A stretch of 64,000 nt of DNA from Allodiplogaster sudhausi (lineage: Eukaryota > Nematoda > Chromadorea > Rhabditida > Diplogasteridae). A program made the position numbers and the translations under genes. Position 1 is the first letter of the stretch; every line of letters starts with the position of its first letter. The stretch is taken from NCBI GenBank assembly GCA_945643635.1, contig CALZFC010000009.1:1596001-1660000 (forward strand). The letters run 5' to 3'. A model generated the notes under the pieces. It was not told the DNA's origin. It made no database searches and saw only the letters and a list, made by a program, of their open reading frames with translations. This document shows positions 38,806 through 51,133 of the stretch, one piece after another.

Positions 38806-40291
38806 ACGAGAGGGCTTTTCTCCCGAATTCTGTCGCCTTCTCACGGCGCGAACTCATTCCTTTCTAGATCATCTAGACATTCTCCCTCTTCCATTCCCAC
38901 TACCAGGCATTAGTTACTTGTTGGCCGCTCTGCTCTTCTTTAATTACTAAGAATGCCCTTCCTTCCTTGTTAACCGACGCCCAGTGTGATCTTCTGCTGT
39001 TCAATACTTTTTCTTCGTTATACTTCTCCCGTGTTTTCCCTAGAACAGACTGTATCAGAATACCCGATGTTCTATTTTCTTGCTGTTTCACAACGTGCAA
39101 TGTGTAGAAAAGTAGTGTAGGCGGTACAACTAGTGAGTAATGTCCATAGTTCTTTTTAATATGCATAATAGATTAATAAAAGTGACGATTGAATACAGTA
39201 GAGGATTGAATTACGAGGCAATGAGAAGTGCACTCTCATCGCTCTCACTTTCTTTCTCTCTTTCTCTCTTTCTCTCTTTCTCTCTTTCTCTCTTTCTCTC
39301 TTTCTCTCTTTCTCTCTTTCTCTCTTCTCTCTTTCTCTCTTTCTCTCTTTCTCTCTTTCTCTCTTTCTCTCTTTCTCTCCTTCTCTCTTTCCCTCTTTCT
39401 CTCTTTCTCTCTTTCTCTCTTTCTCTCTTTCTCTCCTTCTCTCTTTCCCTCTTTCTCTCTTTCTCTCTCTCTCTCGCCTCTCTCTTACAGTGACCAGGCA
39501 CAGCAAGCCATGTCAATTCATCTTTCTTTTTCTTCTAGCAAAATGCCATGACTACGTGAACGCATAGAAAATGTGATGAGTAGATGATGTTGATGTTGGT
39601 GATGATACGAGGAAAAGAAAAGATAGAGGGAAGAGAGAGAGAGAGAGCGAGAGAGGAAGAGAGACAGTGAAAGGTCGATGAAGAGAGAAAGTGGCAGGGC
39701 AAGGGGAAGCTTCTTGTTATAGTCACCGACTGATTGGACTGACAAGGCAACAACGGCAGGACTGGCCATCCACAATGAATTCCATGAGATGCCCCTTCCC
39801 TCTCCATTTCCGGTACCGGACTCCTCGATATTCTCTTCATGAAGAGCATACAGCTTTCTTTCAAAACAACATTCAATGAAGGCGTTGAACATTTTTGCCT
39901 GAATACAGTCAACTTTTTTGTTGTTGCGATGCCGGTCTTTATTTTTCCGACTATAATCATTTGTACTGATTTCTGAAAAGATTCGGAATTTGTTTCCAAA
40001 TAGATTTGCATCATAAAATGCTCTTTTCCTGCGTCTTCATCATAGCTGCTGACACCTTCAAAGCTCTGAATGCATTGCATGTCTTCCAAAAAGAAAGATG
40101 ATCATTGGATCACAATTTTCTTCAAAAGAAAGATTAGGCGCGCGAGTTTTCCGTTGTATCTCGGAAGGTTTTATCTCGAATTATTGAGTAACCAGAAGGT
40201 TTTCAATCGTTGTCATCCATTAAAACCGTTTAGGAATTCGCCTATTTCAGTTCTAAACAAGTTTTACTTTTTCAGGTAATACCAGGCGAAA
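38806..40291. other. Intergenic, with CTTT minisatellite
   Basis: Non-coding on the evidence available. It contains an 8-mer repeat block (39247-39475), a GA patch near 39630-39670 and AT-rich DNA. A 184-codon minus-strand ORF (39535-40089) runs through a CT tract and lacks a recognisable domain, so I do not call it. Confidence 0.5.
39247..39475 (+). repeat. CTTTCTCT octamer tandem array
   Basis: About 28 near-perfect copies of an 8-bp unit (CTTTCTCT) in a row, with occasional CCTTCTCT and TTCCCTCT variants spaced regularly, which suggests a higher-order repeat of several units. Confidence 0.95.
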
Positions 40292-40695
40292 ATGTTAAGG
40301 AGATGGCTGGTGTTGTTGGCGTGGGTGATGAGTACAGCAACGCTCGCTCTTTCACTGCATCTGCCCTTCCATGCTGGCTTCTCTCCTCTTAGTGGTAAGA
40401 CAGCAAAGAACAAACAGACAAGATGTCTACGTTCCTAGACCATGAAACTGCCTAGCATTAAACGAGTAAAACTGTTTAGGAAGAGAGTTTGACTCTGTTT
40501 GTAGATCGATTATTGCTGGAGCGACAGAGAGTGGTGGCGGCAGCCGAGAAGAGATCGGCCGCTCTCGAGGACCTCGGCGGAGATGGCCATCTCATCAACG
40601 GACACATGCTCAAGCAGCCACTCCTACGATTCGACATCCTCTGGCGGAAGTTTGCTGGGCAGAAACTGTCCGTACCAGGCATCGGCTGGGAGTAG
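40292..40695 (+). CDS. Putative secreted peptide precursor
   Basis: Not recognised as a known family. Exon 1 (40292-40394) encodes a clear signal peptide, MLRRWLVLLAWVMSTATLAL, and ends in a GTAAGA donor at phase 1. The best in-phase acceptor is at 40483/40484, giving exon 2 with SLTLFVDRLLLERQRVVAAA, then a dibasic EKR site followed by SAALEDLGGDGHLINGHMLK, QPLLRFDILWRKFAGQ and a stop at 40693-40695. Total is about 103 residues. The layout of signal peptide, spacer, dibasic cleavage and a single C-terminal peptide of about 48 residues resembles a neuropeptide or peptide-hormone precursor. High G/C at third codon positions supports coding. The alternative acceptor at 40480 would shift to another open but arginine-rich frame. 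Function is inference. Confidence 0.55.
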
Positions 40696-41572
40696 ATGGA
40701 GAGGAGAGACATGCCCACCAGGTGACCCTGCATCACGCGCACACCGCAGCTCCGATTGCAACAGCCTTGTCCACTTGCTCTAACCACTCTCTCTCTCTTT
40801 CTTTCTCTCTCTCTTTCTCTCTCTCTGTCTCTTTTGCTATCCTAATCTTATCTCTCTTTATCCGTATGACAAAAGGATCAACAAGCGAGCAACTCTTTGC
40901 ACCTAAGACAATCATCCTTTGACCCGCCACCTTCTCACTTGTATCTGTTTCACTTGACCTTGGGTGTACTATCTCTCAAATCTCCTTCCTTATCTTTGGC
41001 CATTTTTTGATGCAGCTTACCAAAGTAAATCTTGCATTTCTTCGGAATGGAATTAATTTATGTACATACAGCTTGAGAGTAGTAGAGGTTTTTTTCTTTT
41101 CAAGACACCCACTCTTTGTAACAGCATACATTGTTCCAATCCTTAAAGCAGAAAGATTTACCTTGTTTGGGATAGCACAAATAACATTTCTTTAAATGAT
41201 ATATGTATAAGCGGTGTATAAATGAGAAACAATTGTGAGTAGACGCAATGTTTATTTAATATTCATCACAATATTTTTTTTAAAGGTAAGTAAAATATAT
41301 AAATAACTCACAAACTGATGTACATGAAAGTGGCTACTTAAGCAAATGTTTTATTTATTTATTTACACTTGTTCCTGTACGTTCCCGTTAATAGTAGCAT
41401 TAAATGTGTTTTTCGGCAATTTTAGATATGCAAACTAATGGTCATTCGATCAAGACAGCAAAATGTGAAGCGGCTACAGGCAGCGAAATAAATGAGATGC
41501 AATATGCACAAGTAAATGATTGTAATTTAAAAAAAAGAAGATGCCATCTCAGAGGTCTAAGAAGTTGTCATC
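40696..41572. other. Intergenic 0.88 kb
   Basis: CT tract at 40785-40830 followed by AT-rich DNA. No gene or RNA seen. Confidence 0.5.
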
Positions 41573-41593
41573 TCAGAGGTCAAAGAAGTTGTC
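41546..41593. repeat. 24-bp tandem duplication at a stop codon
   Basis: Two adjacent 24-mers differing at one base, 41546-41569 and 41570-41593. The second contains the 3' end and stop codon of the minus-strand ORF; the first repeats it in frame downstream. Confidence 0.9.
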
Positions 41594-41992
41594 CCAAGGC
41601 TCCGCATGGAGGATTGAAGTGGCGGAGCAGGAGCCGGCAGGTGTAGTGGAGCCAGGGAGAATGAGCTGGAGATTGTGGAAGCAGGACAGAGGCACGACCA
41701 CGAAGCAGACAGCCATCACGAGATGGGTGGCCATGATGGCCCAGTCGGCGGCGGCGATCTGCTTGCGAAGGCGGCCATCCACCGACAGCACGGGCAGCGG
41801 AGCACCGGCACGGGCCACCCGGGATGTCGTCGCGCGGGGGACCGCGAAGGGAGTTGCGGCATTCGAGGTTGTCGGCGTGGGCAGCACCGCCTGCGCTGCC
41901 GTCTCCTCTGTCAGCAACTCGGTCCTCGTCTGCTTCTTCGGACTTCTCGGCCGCCGGGCACAGCTCTCGGCGCTAGAACGGCGGGCGACCAT
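41573..41992 (-). CDS. Small single-pass membrane protein, single exon, unrecognised
   Basis: A 139-residue intronless ORF with very high G/C at third positions and codon use like the neighbouring genes, in contrast to its AT-rich surroundings. It starts MVARRSSAESCARRPRSPKK, has a Thr/Ala/Pro-rich middle and one strong hydrophobic segment (DWAIMATHLVMAVCFVVVPL at about residues 87-106), and ends EPWDNFFDL. With an arginine-rich N-terminus and no signal peptide, the N-terminus is probably cytosolic. The opposite-strand ORFs here are also open but look like reflections of the codon bias. It may be the last exon of a larger gene. No function is assigned. Confidence 0.5.
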   Translation of the reverse strand: MVARRSSAESCARRPRSPKKQTRTELLTEETAAQAVLPTPTTSNAATPFAVPRATTSRVARAGAPLPVLSVDGRLRKQIAAADWAIMATHLVMAVCFVVVPLSCFHNLQLILPGSTTPAGSCSATSILHAEPWDNFFDL

Positions 41993-42690
41993 CTCAGAGT
42001 GAGAATATGAGGACTGTGCTGAAATGAGGATCGAGTAGTCGGAGGAGTAAGCAGATTGGGATGGAGAAATAAGAAGAGAGAGGCCCAGCAGGAGGCGGTC
42101 TCGCTCTGAGCAGATCGGGAAGGGAGAGTAAAATTGGGGGTGGGAGAAGAGAAATGAGCACGCGCAGCCAGAGACAACTACAGAGAGTAAGAGCCGCTGC
42201 TGGTGCTACTCTCTTAGAGTAAGGATCTAGATAGCGAAATGGAGGAGAAGAAAGAGAAACCTAGAGTAGAACAGAAAAGAGAAAATGAACGAAAGCGAGA
42301 GTCGAAGCAACACAAAGTTGGGGAGGAAGGATGCTCTGGATAGATCGAGACTAAATAGATCTCTTTTTTTATTAGAGAATAAACTGGAGAAGTGATGAGA
42401 GAAGGGAGAGAGTAGGGAAAAGAAGGTCAGCTAGCGATAGCCACTGTTGCATCATCATCGAACTCCTCAGACTTTCTACTCTCTTTTTACTTTCTTCTTC
42501 CCTCTCTATTTCTCTCGACTCTCGTCTTCTCTCTTTCTCAGCTGAGTGAAAGGAAAGACAGGGGGACGCGTGGCAATCTGAGCACAAGAATAAGGCGAGA
42601 AGGAGAAAGGAATGCTCTACAGAACGTATACCCAGGCATGCACTCCACAAAAACGGCAGAAGGAACTTGAAGAGTTGGTGACAGAGCGAG

Positions 42691-42733
<43 letters not shown>

Positions 42734-43928
42734 AGTGAGGAGAGCAGAGAGAGAGATAGAGGTTGGTTCTCAGTTTCGATGAAACCGTCATGGAGACAGA
42801 TGGGTGGGGGGGGGGGGGTTCATTTGCACGTTTTGAACACGTATCTAGAATTGGAACGTAAAGAGTGATTCGGAATGAGTAAAGTTCAATGAGGCATATG
42901 GTAAGTGTGCATTTGAGAGCAATTGAGAGAGCGATGCTGCGAAGCATCAGGGTTTAGAGCGCGAGCTTTTGAGCAAAAACCACTGCGACAAGCGCAATTT
43001 CATAAGGCCGCCAATTTCTAGACGAACACCACACGGTGGCTCTCATGAAGGAGAGATGGTCTCGCTTGATATGAGCGACCGACAAGTTATACGGCCAAGT
43101 GACCTCTGAAGTCAGCGGAGACAGGCGGCGATCGGCCTTGACTCCGCCCTCCTCCCTCTGTCCACTTCTTCTCTCACCTTGCGCATCTTTCACAATTCCA
43201 TCCTTCTCACGCAAACTCCTTCAACAGGTAGAAGAGGGGCAGAAGCGATGGTCTCTTCTCCATTCATGAGATCTTCTCTTCTCATTATCTCTCTCACTCT
43301 CTCTCTCTCTCAGTCTTCCACTCTCTACTTCTCTCATTCTACCTCGCACTTTTGAGATTCCACCCACGCACTCTTGCTACAGCTGACTCGTCTCTCTTCC
43401 TCACAGGTGATGGCAACGTGATCGTACAGGATGCGTCTACAAGTTCGGCACTCCCTTTCCGCCCTCTGCATTCCCTTCTCTCCGTGTGATTTCAATCTCA
43501 GTTTGTGCTTGAGATGTGGCGTTCTGTCTCTCCCTTTCCTTCTTCGCTTTCATTTTCTCTCTTTCTCTCTCTCATTCACCACTCTTCCTCCGCATGCTTA
43601 TTAAAGACTGCCAATGATGTCGATGTCCACTTGGTGCTAAGGCCTTTAATGTTTGTCGGTGAAATGCGATAATACGAATAGAAATAATAGAGAAAAACTG
43701 GGCAGACGAAGTAAAGAGGTTCTTGGAATAACTAGAATCTGCACTAGACTTCTAGGTTTATTAGCCAGACATTGAGAGTTCTTGTAACGTATATACATAA
43801 ATATAAATACAATGAAAGACGATCTAATTAGCATAGTAGGATTGAGGTGCTTTTTTTATGACTTAATTTAAAACGGAGTTAGAAAAAAAACTCGTCAGTG
43901 GGCTGCAGTGGCAGAGTCAAGAGATCAC
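41993..43928. other. Intergenic 1.9 kb, purine- and CT-rich
   Basis: GA-rich from 42000 to 42330, a (GA)n tract at 42696-42730 and a poly-G run at 42809-42820. CT-rich sequence lies at 43290-43330 and 43555-43580. No supported gene. The left part may be the promoter of the 41573-41992 gene and the right end the receptor 3' UTR (TTTATT near 43757, AATAAA on minus). Confidence 0.5.
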
Positions 43929-46900
43929 CTATCGCGAACGCGTACTGAAGAGATTGGCCATGCCGAGAGGCTTGTTCGGGACAGTATTTATGAGTGGTTC
44001 TCTGAGGTCATACAGGGACGGAGCCTCGAGGATGATGAGGAAGGTGCCAATGTTGAGGACGGAAAAGATTATGAGGAATAGCCGATCGAGAACCATCGCA
44101 ACGAATGTCCAATCATCCGAAATCTGAAACAAAGAAACAAAAAGCAATTTCACCCATCTTTTCTTCTTTGGCGATGACAACATTTTCCATCGCTTGACTG
44201 GAAAGGCAAGAGAGAGAGAGAGAGAATGTAATAAACAAGTTATATTTATGTATTGCTGTGTGTGTGTGATAAACGAATTGAATTGAATTGAACGAGTCAG
44301 TTGACACACTGTTGTTCTCATTTGGTCATTCAGTAGTGCAAAAGAAGCGTTTTAGTGCAAAACAACAGCGCCGCGTGACCGGTTCCCCAATCAGCTGTGT
44401 CTCAGTTAAGGAGGAGAATGAGAGAAAGTGAGCGGTCGAGAGCTTATTCGTTTCTTGTTTGTGTGACGGCGGAAGGAGTTGGGGGGGGGCGAGTGGAAGA
44501 TGGTACCTCGGCCTCGCGCGCGTTATGGCGAAAGTGTTCGGCGATGAAGCGGACTTGGTGGAGGAGATTGATGAAGACGACGTCATCCACTCGGTTCTTC
44601 TTCTTCTTCGCCTTTCCCTGCCCACTCAGACTGCCGCCTCCTCCGTCTTGGCGGCGCTTCAGCGGAATTGCCATGTCATTCAACTTCTAAATGTAAAGTA
44701 GTTAAATATATGTATGTTATTAAAATGTAATGTTGATTCCTCCTCCTTCTTTTGCTCAAGAGACTTGATAATCCTCAGGATATTCGTCCATCCATTGATA
44801 TCGTTTGAATGGAAGAATACAAGTCCGTGTATTTATCCTTCCGGTTAATCTCACTTTCTCTCTCCCTCTGTCTCTCTCCGCTCTCTCTCTCTCTCTCTCT
44901 GTCTCTTTCGACTATCGCTCTCTTCCACTCGCTCTTCATATCCAAATGTTCGAGTGATGAATGGACGTGGCCCCTTTCACTAACCCAATTCACTTCCAAG
45001 AGCCCTTAGTCATTGCGTGTGTGTGCCCGACTGGATTCCATTTCACTTAAACCGCTTAGATGCCCCCTTCCCGGACCTCGATGGATCTTGGTGTTCGCGC
45101 ATAAAAGAGACACAAAAAAGAGAGAGAGATGAAGGTCAGAAGCGATGACGAGCTGCTCGTAAAGCACGATCGTTTTCGGACGTTTTTTGCTTTGTAGGTC
45201 GCGCGACAAAGACTATGCCTCATAAAGGGGGGAAATACTGAGGAAGAGAGAGAGAGAGAGAGAAAAAGAGTGAGAGACAGAGAGAAAAAGAGAGAGAGAG
45301 ATGAAGTCAAGCTTGGAGACTCGAAACTGAGGCAAGCTTGATACTAATTATCGATGCCATTTATAATTGTAATAATTTATTCTAGATACTGCGACCATAC
45401 AGAATATGTAGATTAATCCTCGAGATCATGAAAAACCCTTGTATTGATACGGAGAGAGATTCGGCTAGATTCAACAAAGATTGCAGACTCCGAGTCGAAA
45501 TTGGGGGGAGGGGGTGCGGAAGGATTACCTCCATCAATGATTATGTAGAAAAAAAGCTGCTGAAATGCAATGGTCAGAGTTTGCACACAAAAGGAGTTCA
45601 CAAAGATAGGATCATCGCTTGCGTCTCCAATTGTGACAGATTGGAAAAAGGGGAAGGGGGTTCTGCGTTCTGCGCGGGTTAGCACGAAGAGAAAATGATT
45701 AAAAAAAGAAAGTTGCCAAGTTTTCTGAAATGCTCCTCTGCAGCCTTAAATGTAAGCAAGTTTTGTGCCACTATGCAAGTGTCTCTTAGTTGAGTCATAT
45801 TGCGTAGTGAATAAGTATGCAAACGGAGTGACGAAAGGGAAAAAAAGTCCGCTGACCAGCTTCTCGTCATCATTGGTGATATCGAGGCGATTGTTGAGGA
45901 GAGTCTGTCGGTGCACGCCCGGGAATGGCTTCCTCTTTGCGAGCACCTCCCCGTCGCCGTCTCGCCGTGGCTCCACCAACAGGTCCACGTCCACGAGGCG
46001 GTTCTCGTCGTTTCCGCTCTCCTTGGATGACTTGGACACGGGGCGACTCATCATCAAGACTCTGTCAAATTGGACTATTTTGACTAATTAGTCAATCTGA
46101 CAATTAATTACTTTGGCAGAAAGTTGAGAAAGACGATCCGAATCCACGGCGACATTCGGTAAGCGGAGCCAGAGCGGAAGCGCAGATTCACCGTCACGAC
46201 GGAGACGACGGTGGAGAGCGCGACCAGAATCATCGTGGTAATGAGATAGCGGCCGAACATTGGAATGACCAAGGAGGTCGGAGGCATCAAATCAATTAGA
46301 ACCTTAAAGCTTTGTGCTTCCGTAACAGTAGAAGAGGTACATAGAAGATTGAAACAAAAAGAAGTTTTTCTATAATGTTGCTAACCAAGAAGAAGACGGT
46401 GAGCGTGACGAGAATTGAAATGGAAAAGGTGATTTTGTGGTCAGAGAGATAGAATACAAATGTTGTGAGAATGGAGATGAGGAAGCACGGAATTATGAGG
46501 TTGCATGTAAAGAAGAGAGTCTTTCTCCTGAAATGGAAACAACTATCTTTCATGCTAATTTAATGATGAGGGTTTTATCCATAAGGCACTCGAGGAGTAA
46601 GAAATAGGAGGTACCTGAGACCAAAGTAGTACGTGATATCGACGTACTTCTCTGGCCCGCAGCAACTTGCATAGAGGACAGAATGCTTAGCGGCCGTCAG
46701 TGAAAGCAAATCCCACTCAGCCGATCTACAGACCAAATTTTTCATTAAGCAGTCTAAAGATTCAGAGAGCTTACAAGTAGAAAAAGCTCAGATCCATTCC
46801 TTGATCCATAAATTCGATGTCGTTGTCTTCTTCATCTTTTCGTTGCGCCACAAGTTCTAAAAAGAGAACTCAAGATCAGTGAGATTTTGTCCCTTGACAT

Positions 46901-48053
46901 ATAAGATAATGAAAACTAAAAAAGTTAATTTTCTTTCTTTCAAGCAAAGCGAAAATTTTGTCTACGAATTTAGAATAATCTGCCATTTCTGACTTTTTGA
47001 AAGGAAAATTCTTCAAATCAGTGTTTGGACATTTATTTGTTGCATTACAGGAAATAGTGGAATGTTCAAAATTCCAGGACAATCTTTTCGCCAATGCTGA
47101 AAAAAGCCATTTTTTATAGTCGACAACATCTTCTATCTATGGCATGTTCATTAAAAATGCTTTCGCTACTGCTCTCTCACCTTTTGGCAGTTGCTTCAAG
47201 TCGACATATCGACCAGTGTACGTCCATGTGCCGAATTTCATCTCACAATTTTGCGAGTCATAAGGGAACCATGTTACATCAATCTGGAAAAAAATTAACG
47301 AAATATTCAGTTAATGACTGGAACACTGAATATCAGTCGCCTTTTAGCATGTTTTAAACATTTTCTAGTTTTATCCAAAGTAAAAGAGACCGGGCAGAAA
47401 GACTTGTAAATTGCCGGAGGCTGCCAGAAGACTCGTCCACTGTGTGTGACGAGTGCGTCAGTGAGGATTGTGATGTCAGGGTCGCCAGCAGCACTGCCGA
47501 TCATTCATAATGGCTTTGTGCCAAAAACAAAAGGCCACCAACTTGTTATAGAGTACCAAGTCGGGTGTCCAAATCAAGTCGCTCGGAATATGCAACGTTG
47601 TGAGTCCGCCATATTTCTTCGGATCCCAGATAAGCTTAGCATCGGTCCATTTCTATAAAACACTTAAATATCAGAATTCTAAGATGGTGAAGAATAAAGT
47701 TGTTCAAGCCTTACCATTTCGAGCCATAGATTTGTCGTGAGTACTTGGTTCTTTTCGTCCTAGAAATAGGAGGGTGATGAAACCGTTGAGAAATTTAACC
47801 CGTTGAGTGATTAAACCGTTTGTTCAACTCTATTACTCACCACGTCGATGATTCGAATGAGCGATGCGCCGACGTCGACAGTGAGAATGTCTGAGCTGTT
47901 CTTGACCGGCCGTGGAATCTTGTTGTAATCATAGAGGAGATCTTCATAGAGTTGTCCCTCCAAATCCTTGGCCGATCTTTGAATCACCTTTCCGTATTTG
48001 CCATATGTTATTCCGAAGAATATCGCCGATAGGCAAATGTTGAGTGCCACCAT
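43929..48053 (-). CDS. Nicotinic acetylcholine receptor alpha-type subunit
   Basis: Pentameric ligand-gated cation channel subunit. On the minus strand, the signal peptide [18 protein letters not shown] is followed by [20 protein letters not shown], loop-A/B exons ([30 protein letters not shown]), the Cys-loop ([15 protein letters not shown]) and loop C with vicinal cysteines ([16 protein letters not shown]), which mark an alpha subunit. M1 is [21 protein letters not shown]2 [20 protein letters not shown] and M3 [21 protein letters not shown] long M3-M4 loop includes a basic stretch and the amphipathic [16 protein letters not shown] (about 44570). M4 is [20 protein letters not shown], with the stop at 43929-43931. 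The [13 protein letters not shown] segment and the overall sequence place it near the UNC-38/UNC-63/ACR-6 or ACR-12 groups, but I cannot decide which. About 12 exons. Confidence 0.92.
44858..44926. repeat. CT microsatellite in receptor intron
   Basis: CT on the + strand, thus GA in the receptor transcript; this is an exception to the usual sense-strand pyrimidine orientation. Confidence 0.9.
45243..45302. repeat. GA microsatellite in receptor intron
   Basis: GA/GAAA on the + strand, thus CT in the receptor transcript. Confidence 0.9.
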
Positions 48054-49216
48054 CGAGCCTTCAAGAATCTTTCTTCAATTCTTAAAGAATTATTAGAATA
48101 ATGACTTACCTTATCTGATTCAGGAAGTGTTTATTTTCGAAATGGTTCCGAGAAAAAGCGATTTCCTAATATAAATTGTGCCCTTACGCATCGGAGACGG
48201 TCAAGGAGCTGTGGCAGAGGCGAGGGAGAGGAGTGGAGGAAGAGAAAGGAAGGAGAGCATGCATGTCAAAGAAGAGCTAGAGAGTACGTCAAGGGAATGA
48301 GAGAGGGCCAGTGAAGCGAGAGTGTGAAGGAAAGAGGAGAGATGCGGAGAGAGAAAGAGGAGAGATGCAGAGAGAAAGAAAGAAAGATGAGAGATGCAGA
48401 GAGAAAGAGAAAGCGCTGCCGTCGCGGCTGCTCGGCGAAGCGTTCGATTGCGCGAAGCGGCAGAAGCAGAAGAAAGACTCTGCCTGCCCAAGTATAGGGC
48501 AAGCAGAGGAGAAGGAAGAGAAGAAGCCCTCTGGCACTCCCTACCCTTCCCCTTCCCCTTCTCCTTCCTTTTCCTTTCACTCAGGCAATCCTGGACATAC
48601 TTCTCAAATGCGCAAGGAAAACGCAAAGAAGAACAACGCAGTAGTTCCCTTTCGCTTCCTTGCCCGCGCAGAAGACAATTCGGAGACTCAGTAGGAGAAA
48701 ACTTCTAGCTTGTTATCACGGAGTGCCTTATGCCTCCACGGTCTTCTTACTTTCTTTCCTCTTTCCACATTCTCGGCCATGTGACAATCACACCTTTCAG
48801 TTGCCCAACATTTGCATGTAAATACATATGTAGTTTTTATTTATTAGCCCTGATCATTGCAGGAATCAAAATGCATGGCATCCGGTTATGAGGCTCATTA
48901 TGATAATTTTCACAAAACAAAAACGAGTCTGTTAGAAAGAAAGGAAGAACGAAGCAGTTCGAGAGTGATGGGCACAGTAAGAGTCAACATGATTCAAGCT
49001 GTAAAGGATTTCTAATTCTTCAACAACAAGAAAGAATATAAAAAAAAGAATGCTACATTCATAGAAGAGATCTTAGCTGGATCCGTGCCACAGGATAGAG
49101 CAGTAGAACCCGACATGGATTGGAAGAACACTCGCACTACTAGCTGATGTTGATTGGTCAAAGTAAAGTATACATATTATATGGCTCTCTAGCATGGCAC
49201 TAGCAAAGGCTGCTCA
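48054..49216. other. Receptor 5' flank and intergenic
   Basis: GA-rich patches at 48225-48415. A GC-rich island at 48415-48480 could belong to the receptor promoter. No gene is supported; overlapping ORFs here are low-complexity. Confidence 0.45.
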
Positions 49217-49927
49217 TCACACTCGGTCCGAGTTGTTTCTCGACGCAGGCGTGGAGGGCTGTTGCGGCTGCACGATGTTGTGCAGAGTTTGCAGCTTCTC
49301 CACCCACTCCTGCAGAGAACGGCCAAAGATGCTTATTTGCACCCACGCCCTTGATAAGAGGCTATATGCATATTCTCTACTTTCTGTCAACAGCAAGTGT
49401 ATAAATACGGAGCATATCAAAAGTATAAATGCACTGCCCACTTGCCCAGAACGTCTTTCATCACGTTAACCTTCTCAGGTAATCTTCTCAAATATTCGAA
49501 AGAATTCATCATTGAACTTATATTTTATTTGTTTATCTAGTTTTTTTTTAAATCTCTTTGTTAGAGAAAACCGTTAAAGAAAACAAGAAGAAAGAAAAAA
49601 AATGAATAATGAACGTGAATGAAGTGATTGATACCATGGTGAGTTGATTGGTGAGACTTGAGAGTGTTCCGCAGATGTTGTCGTTGTAGACGCTCGGGCG
49701 GTCCGAGTTGCTTGTCTTGTAGAGGGCCGGGTCACGACGCGCCTTCTCGTGGCCCAGAAAGTCACGATACCTCTTGACTTCCTCAAACATCACACTCTCT
49801 TCATCATCTTGACACCTTTCTCTATCCTCGTTACACTAGATCATTCTCTCCGTCTAGCATTCCTGAGTGACTTTTATGATCATGTCATTTCAGTCGCTTC
49901 TTCTTGCTCCATCTTCTCGCTCTCACT

Positions 49928-49966
<39 letters not shown>

Positions 49967-51093
49967 CTCTCACTCTTTTCTCTCTCCTTTTCGTTCTCGC
50001 TCTTCTCACTCTCTCTCTCTCTCTTCTCGGTCTCCCTCTTTCGCTCTCCCTCTTCTCGCTCTCTTTCTCTCTCTCTCTTCTCGGTCTCCCTCTTTCGCTC
50101 TCCCTCTTCTCGCTCTCTTTCTTTCGTTCTCTCTCTCTCTCTCGCTCTCTCTCTCTCTTCACTGACGTCGTTGAGGTCGTCGAGTCTCCTTCCAATCATG
50201 TCCAGACACTTTCGACTGTTGTCGCATTCCTTCAATCTGTCCACTCCTTTTCGTCACTTGATTATATTGAACTCCTTTAGTCTAACTAAACTTTTCCCCT
50301 ATACAAATTTAGGATGAAATGCTGATTCGCTTTGGCATTTGCCTGGGAAAGGATAGACCGTGTTTATAGGCAATGCTTTTGCTCTTCCTCTCTCTCTCTC
50401 TCTCTCTCTCGCTTCTTTGTTTTCTTCCTCACTCTCCATCTTCCTCACGTTCCTTTTCATGCTTCTCTCTCTGTTTCAGTTTTCATGCTTTCTCAACACG
50501 CAATCACGGCGGAGGAAAGGCGAAAGCGCGACAAAACTTAGTTTACTGCTCATCCTGCTTCATAGCACTAGTTGGTTGCTGTCTCTTGAAGATTCTGTCT
50601 TTTCTCTTCTCGTTCTCTCAATTCTCTCTCTCTCTCTCTCTCTCTCTCATTCTTTCTATAGCTCCCCTTGAATGATGAATGTCACTACTCACTTTTCCAC
50701 AACTTTCTTCATTTTCAGCCCTTCCCCATATTCCATGCTCGCCACTTCTTCTCTCATCTTCTACAGGAAATTGGCCAGTACGCGCGCGCTCTTCCTTTCC
50801 ATACGCAAGACGCACTCTGCACGCGTTATTTATTAGCTTCATTTTTTCTGGCTCAGAAGACGCCTGCATTTTTGAACTTTTGCTTGGATATTTGGAAGTG
50901 ACAGATATTCATTCTATTTGTAAGAATAGAATATCTGTGACTTCTCTCGCAAATTGACAGCGTCCTGCTGTGACAAGTGACGCCTCGGCGTCTACATCAG
51001 TCTACTGGAAGAATCCTAGCTCAATCTATCGGCCTGAGGCTAGCCAGGCGGAAGAGTCGGCGACCTTGGAGAGAGTGGAAGAGATAGAGAGAT

Positions 51094-51133
<40 letters not shown>

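Noticed and set aside
39535..40089. 184-codon minus-strand ORF
   Set aside because: Its downstream half is a translated CT/GA tract and the rest has no recognisable domain or codon bias like the real genes.
41541..42010. + strand ORFs opposite the small membrane protein
   Set aside because: Open only because the minus-strand gene is GC-rich at third positions; their products lack a hydrophobic or family signature.
48201..48708. Overlapping long ORFs on both strands
   Set aside because: Low-complexity purine-rich DNA translated as Ser/Leu- or Glu/Arg-rich strings; open frames on both strands are a composition effect.
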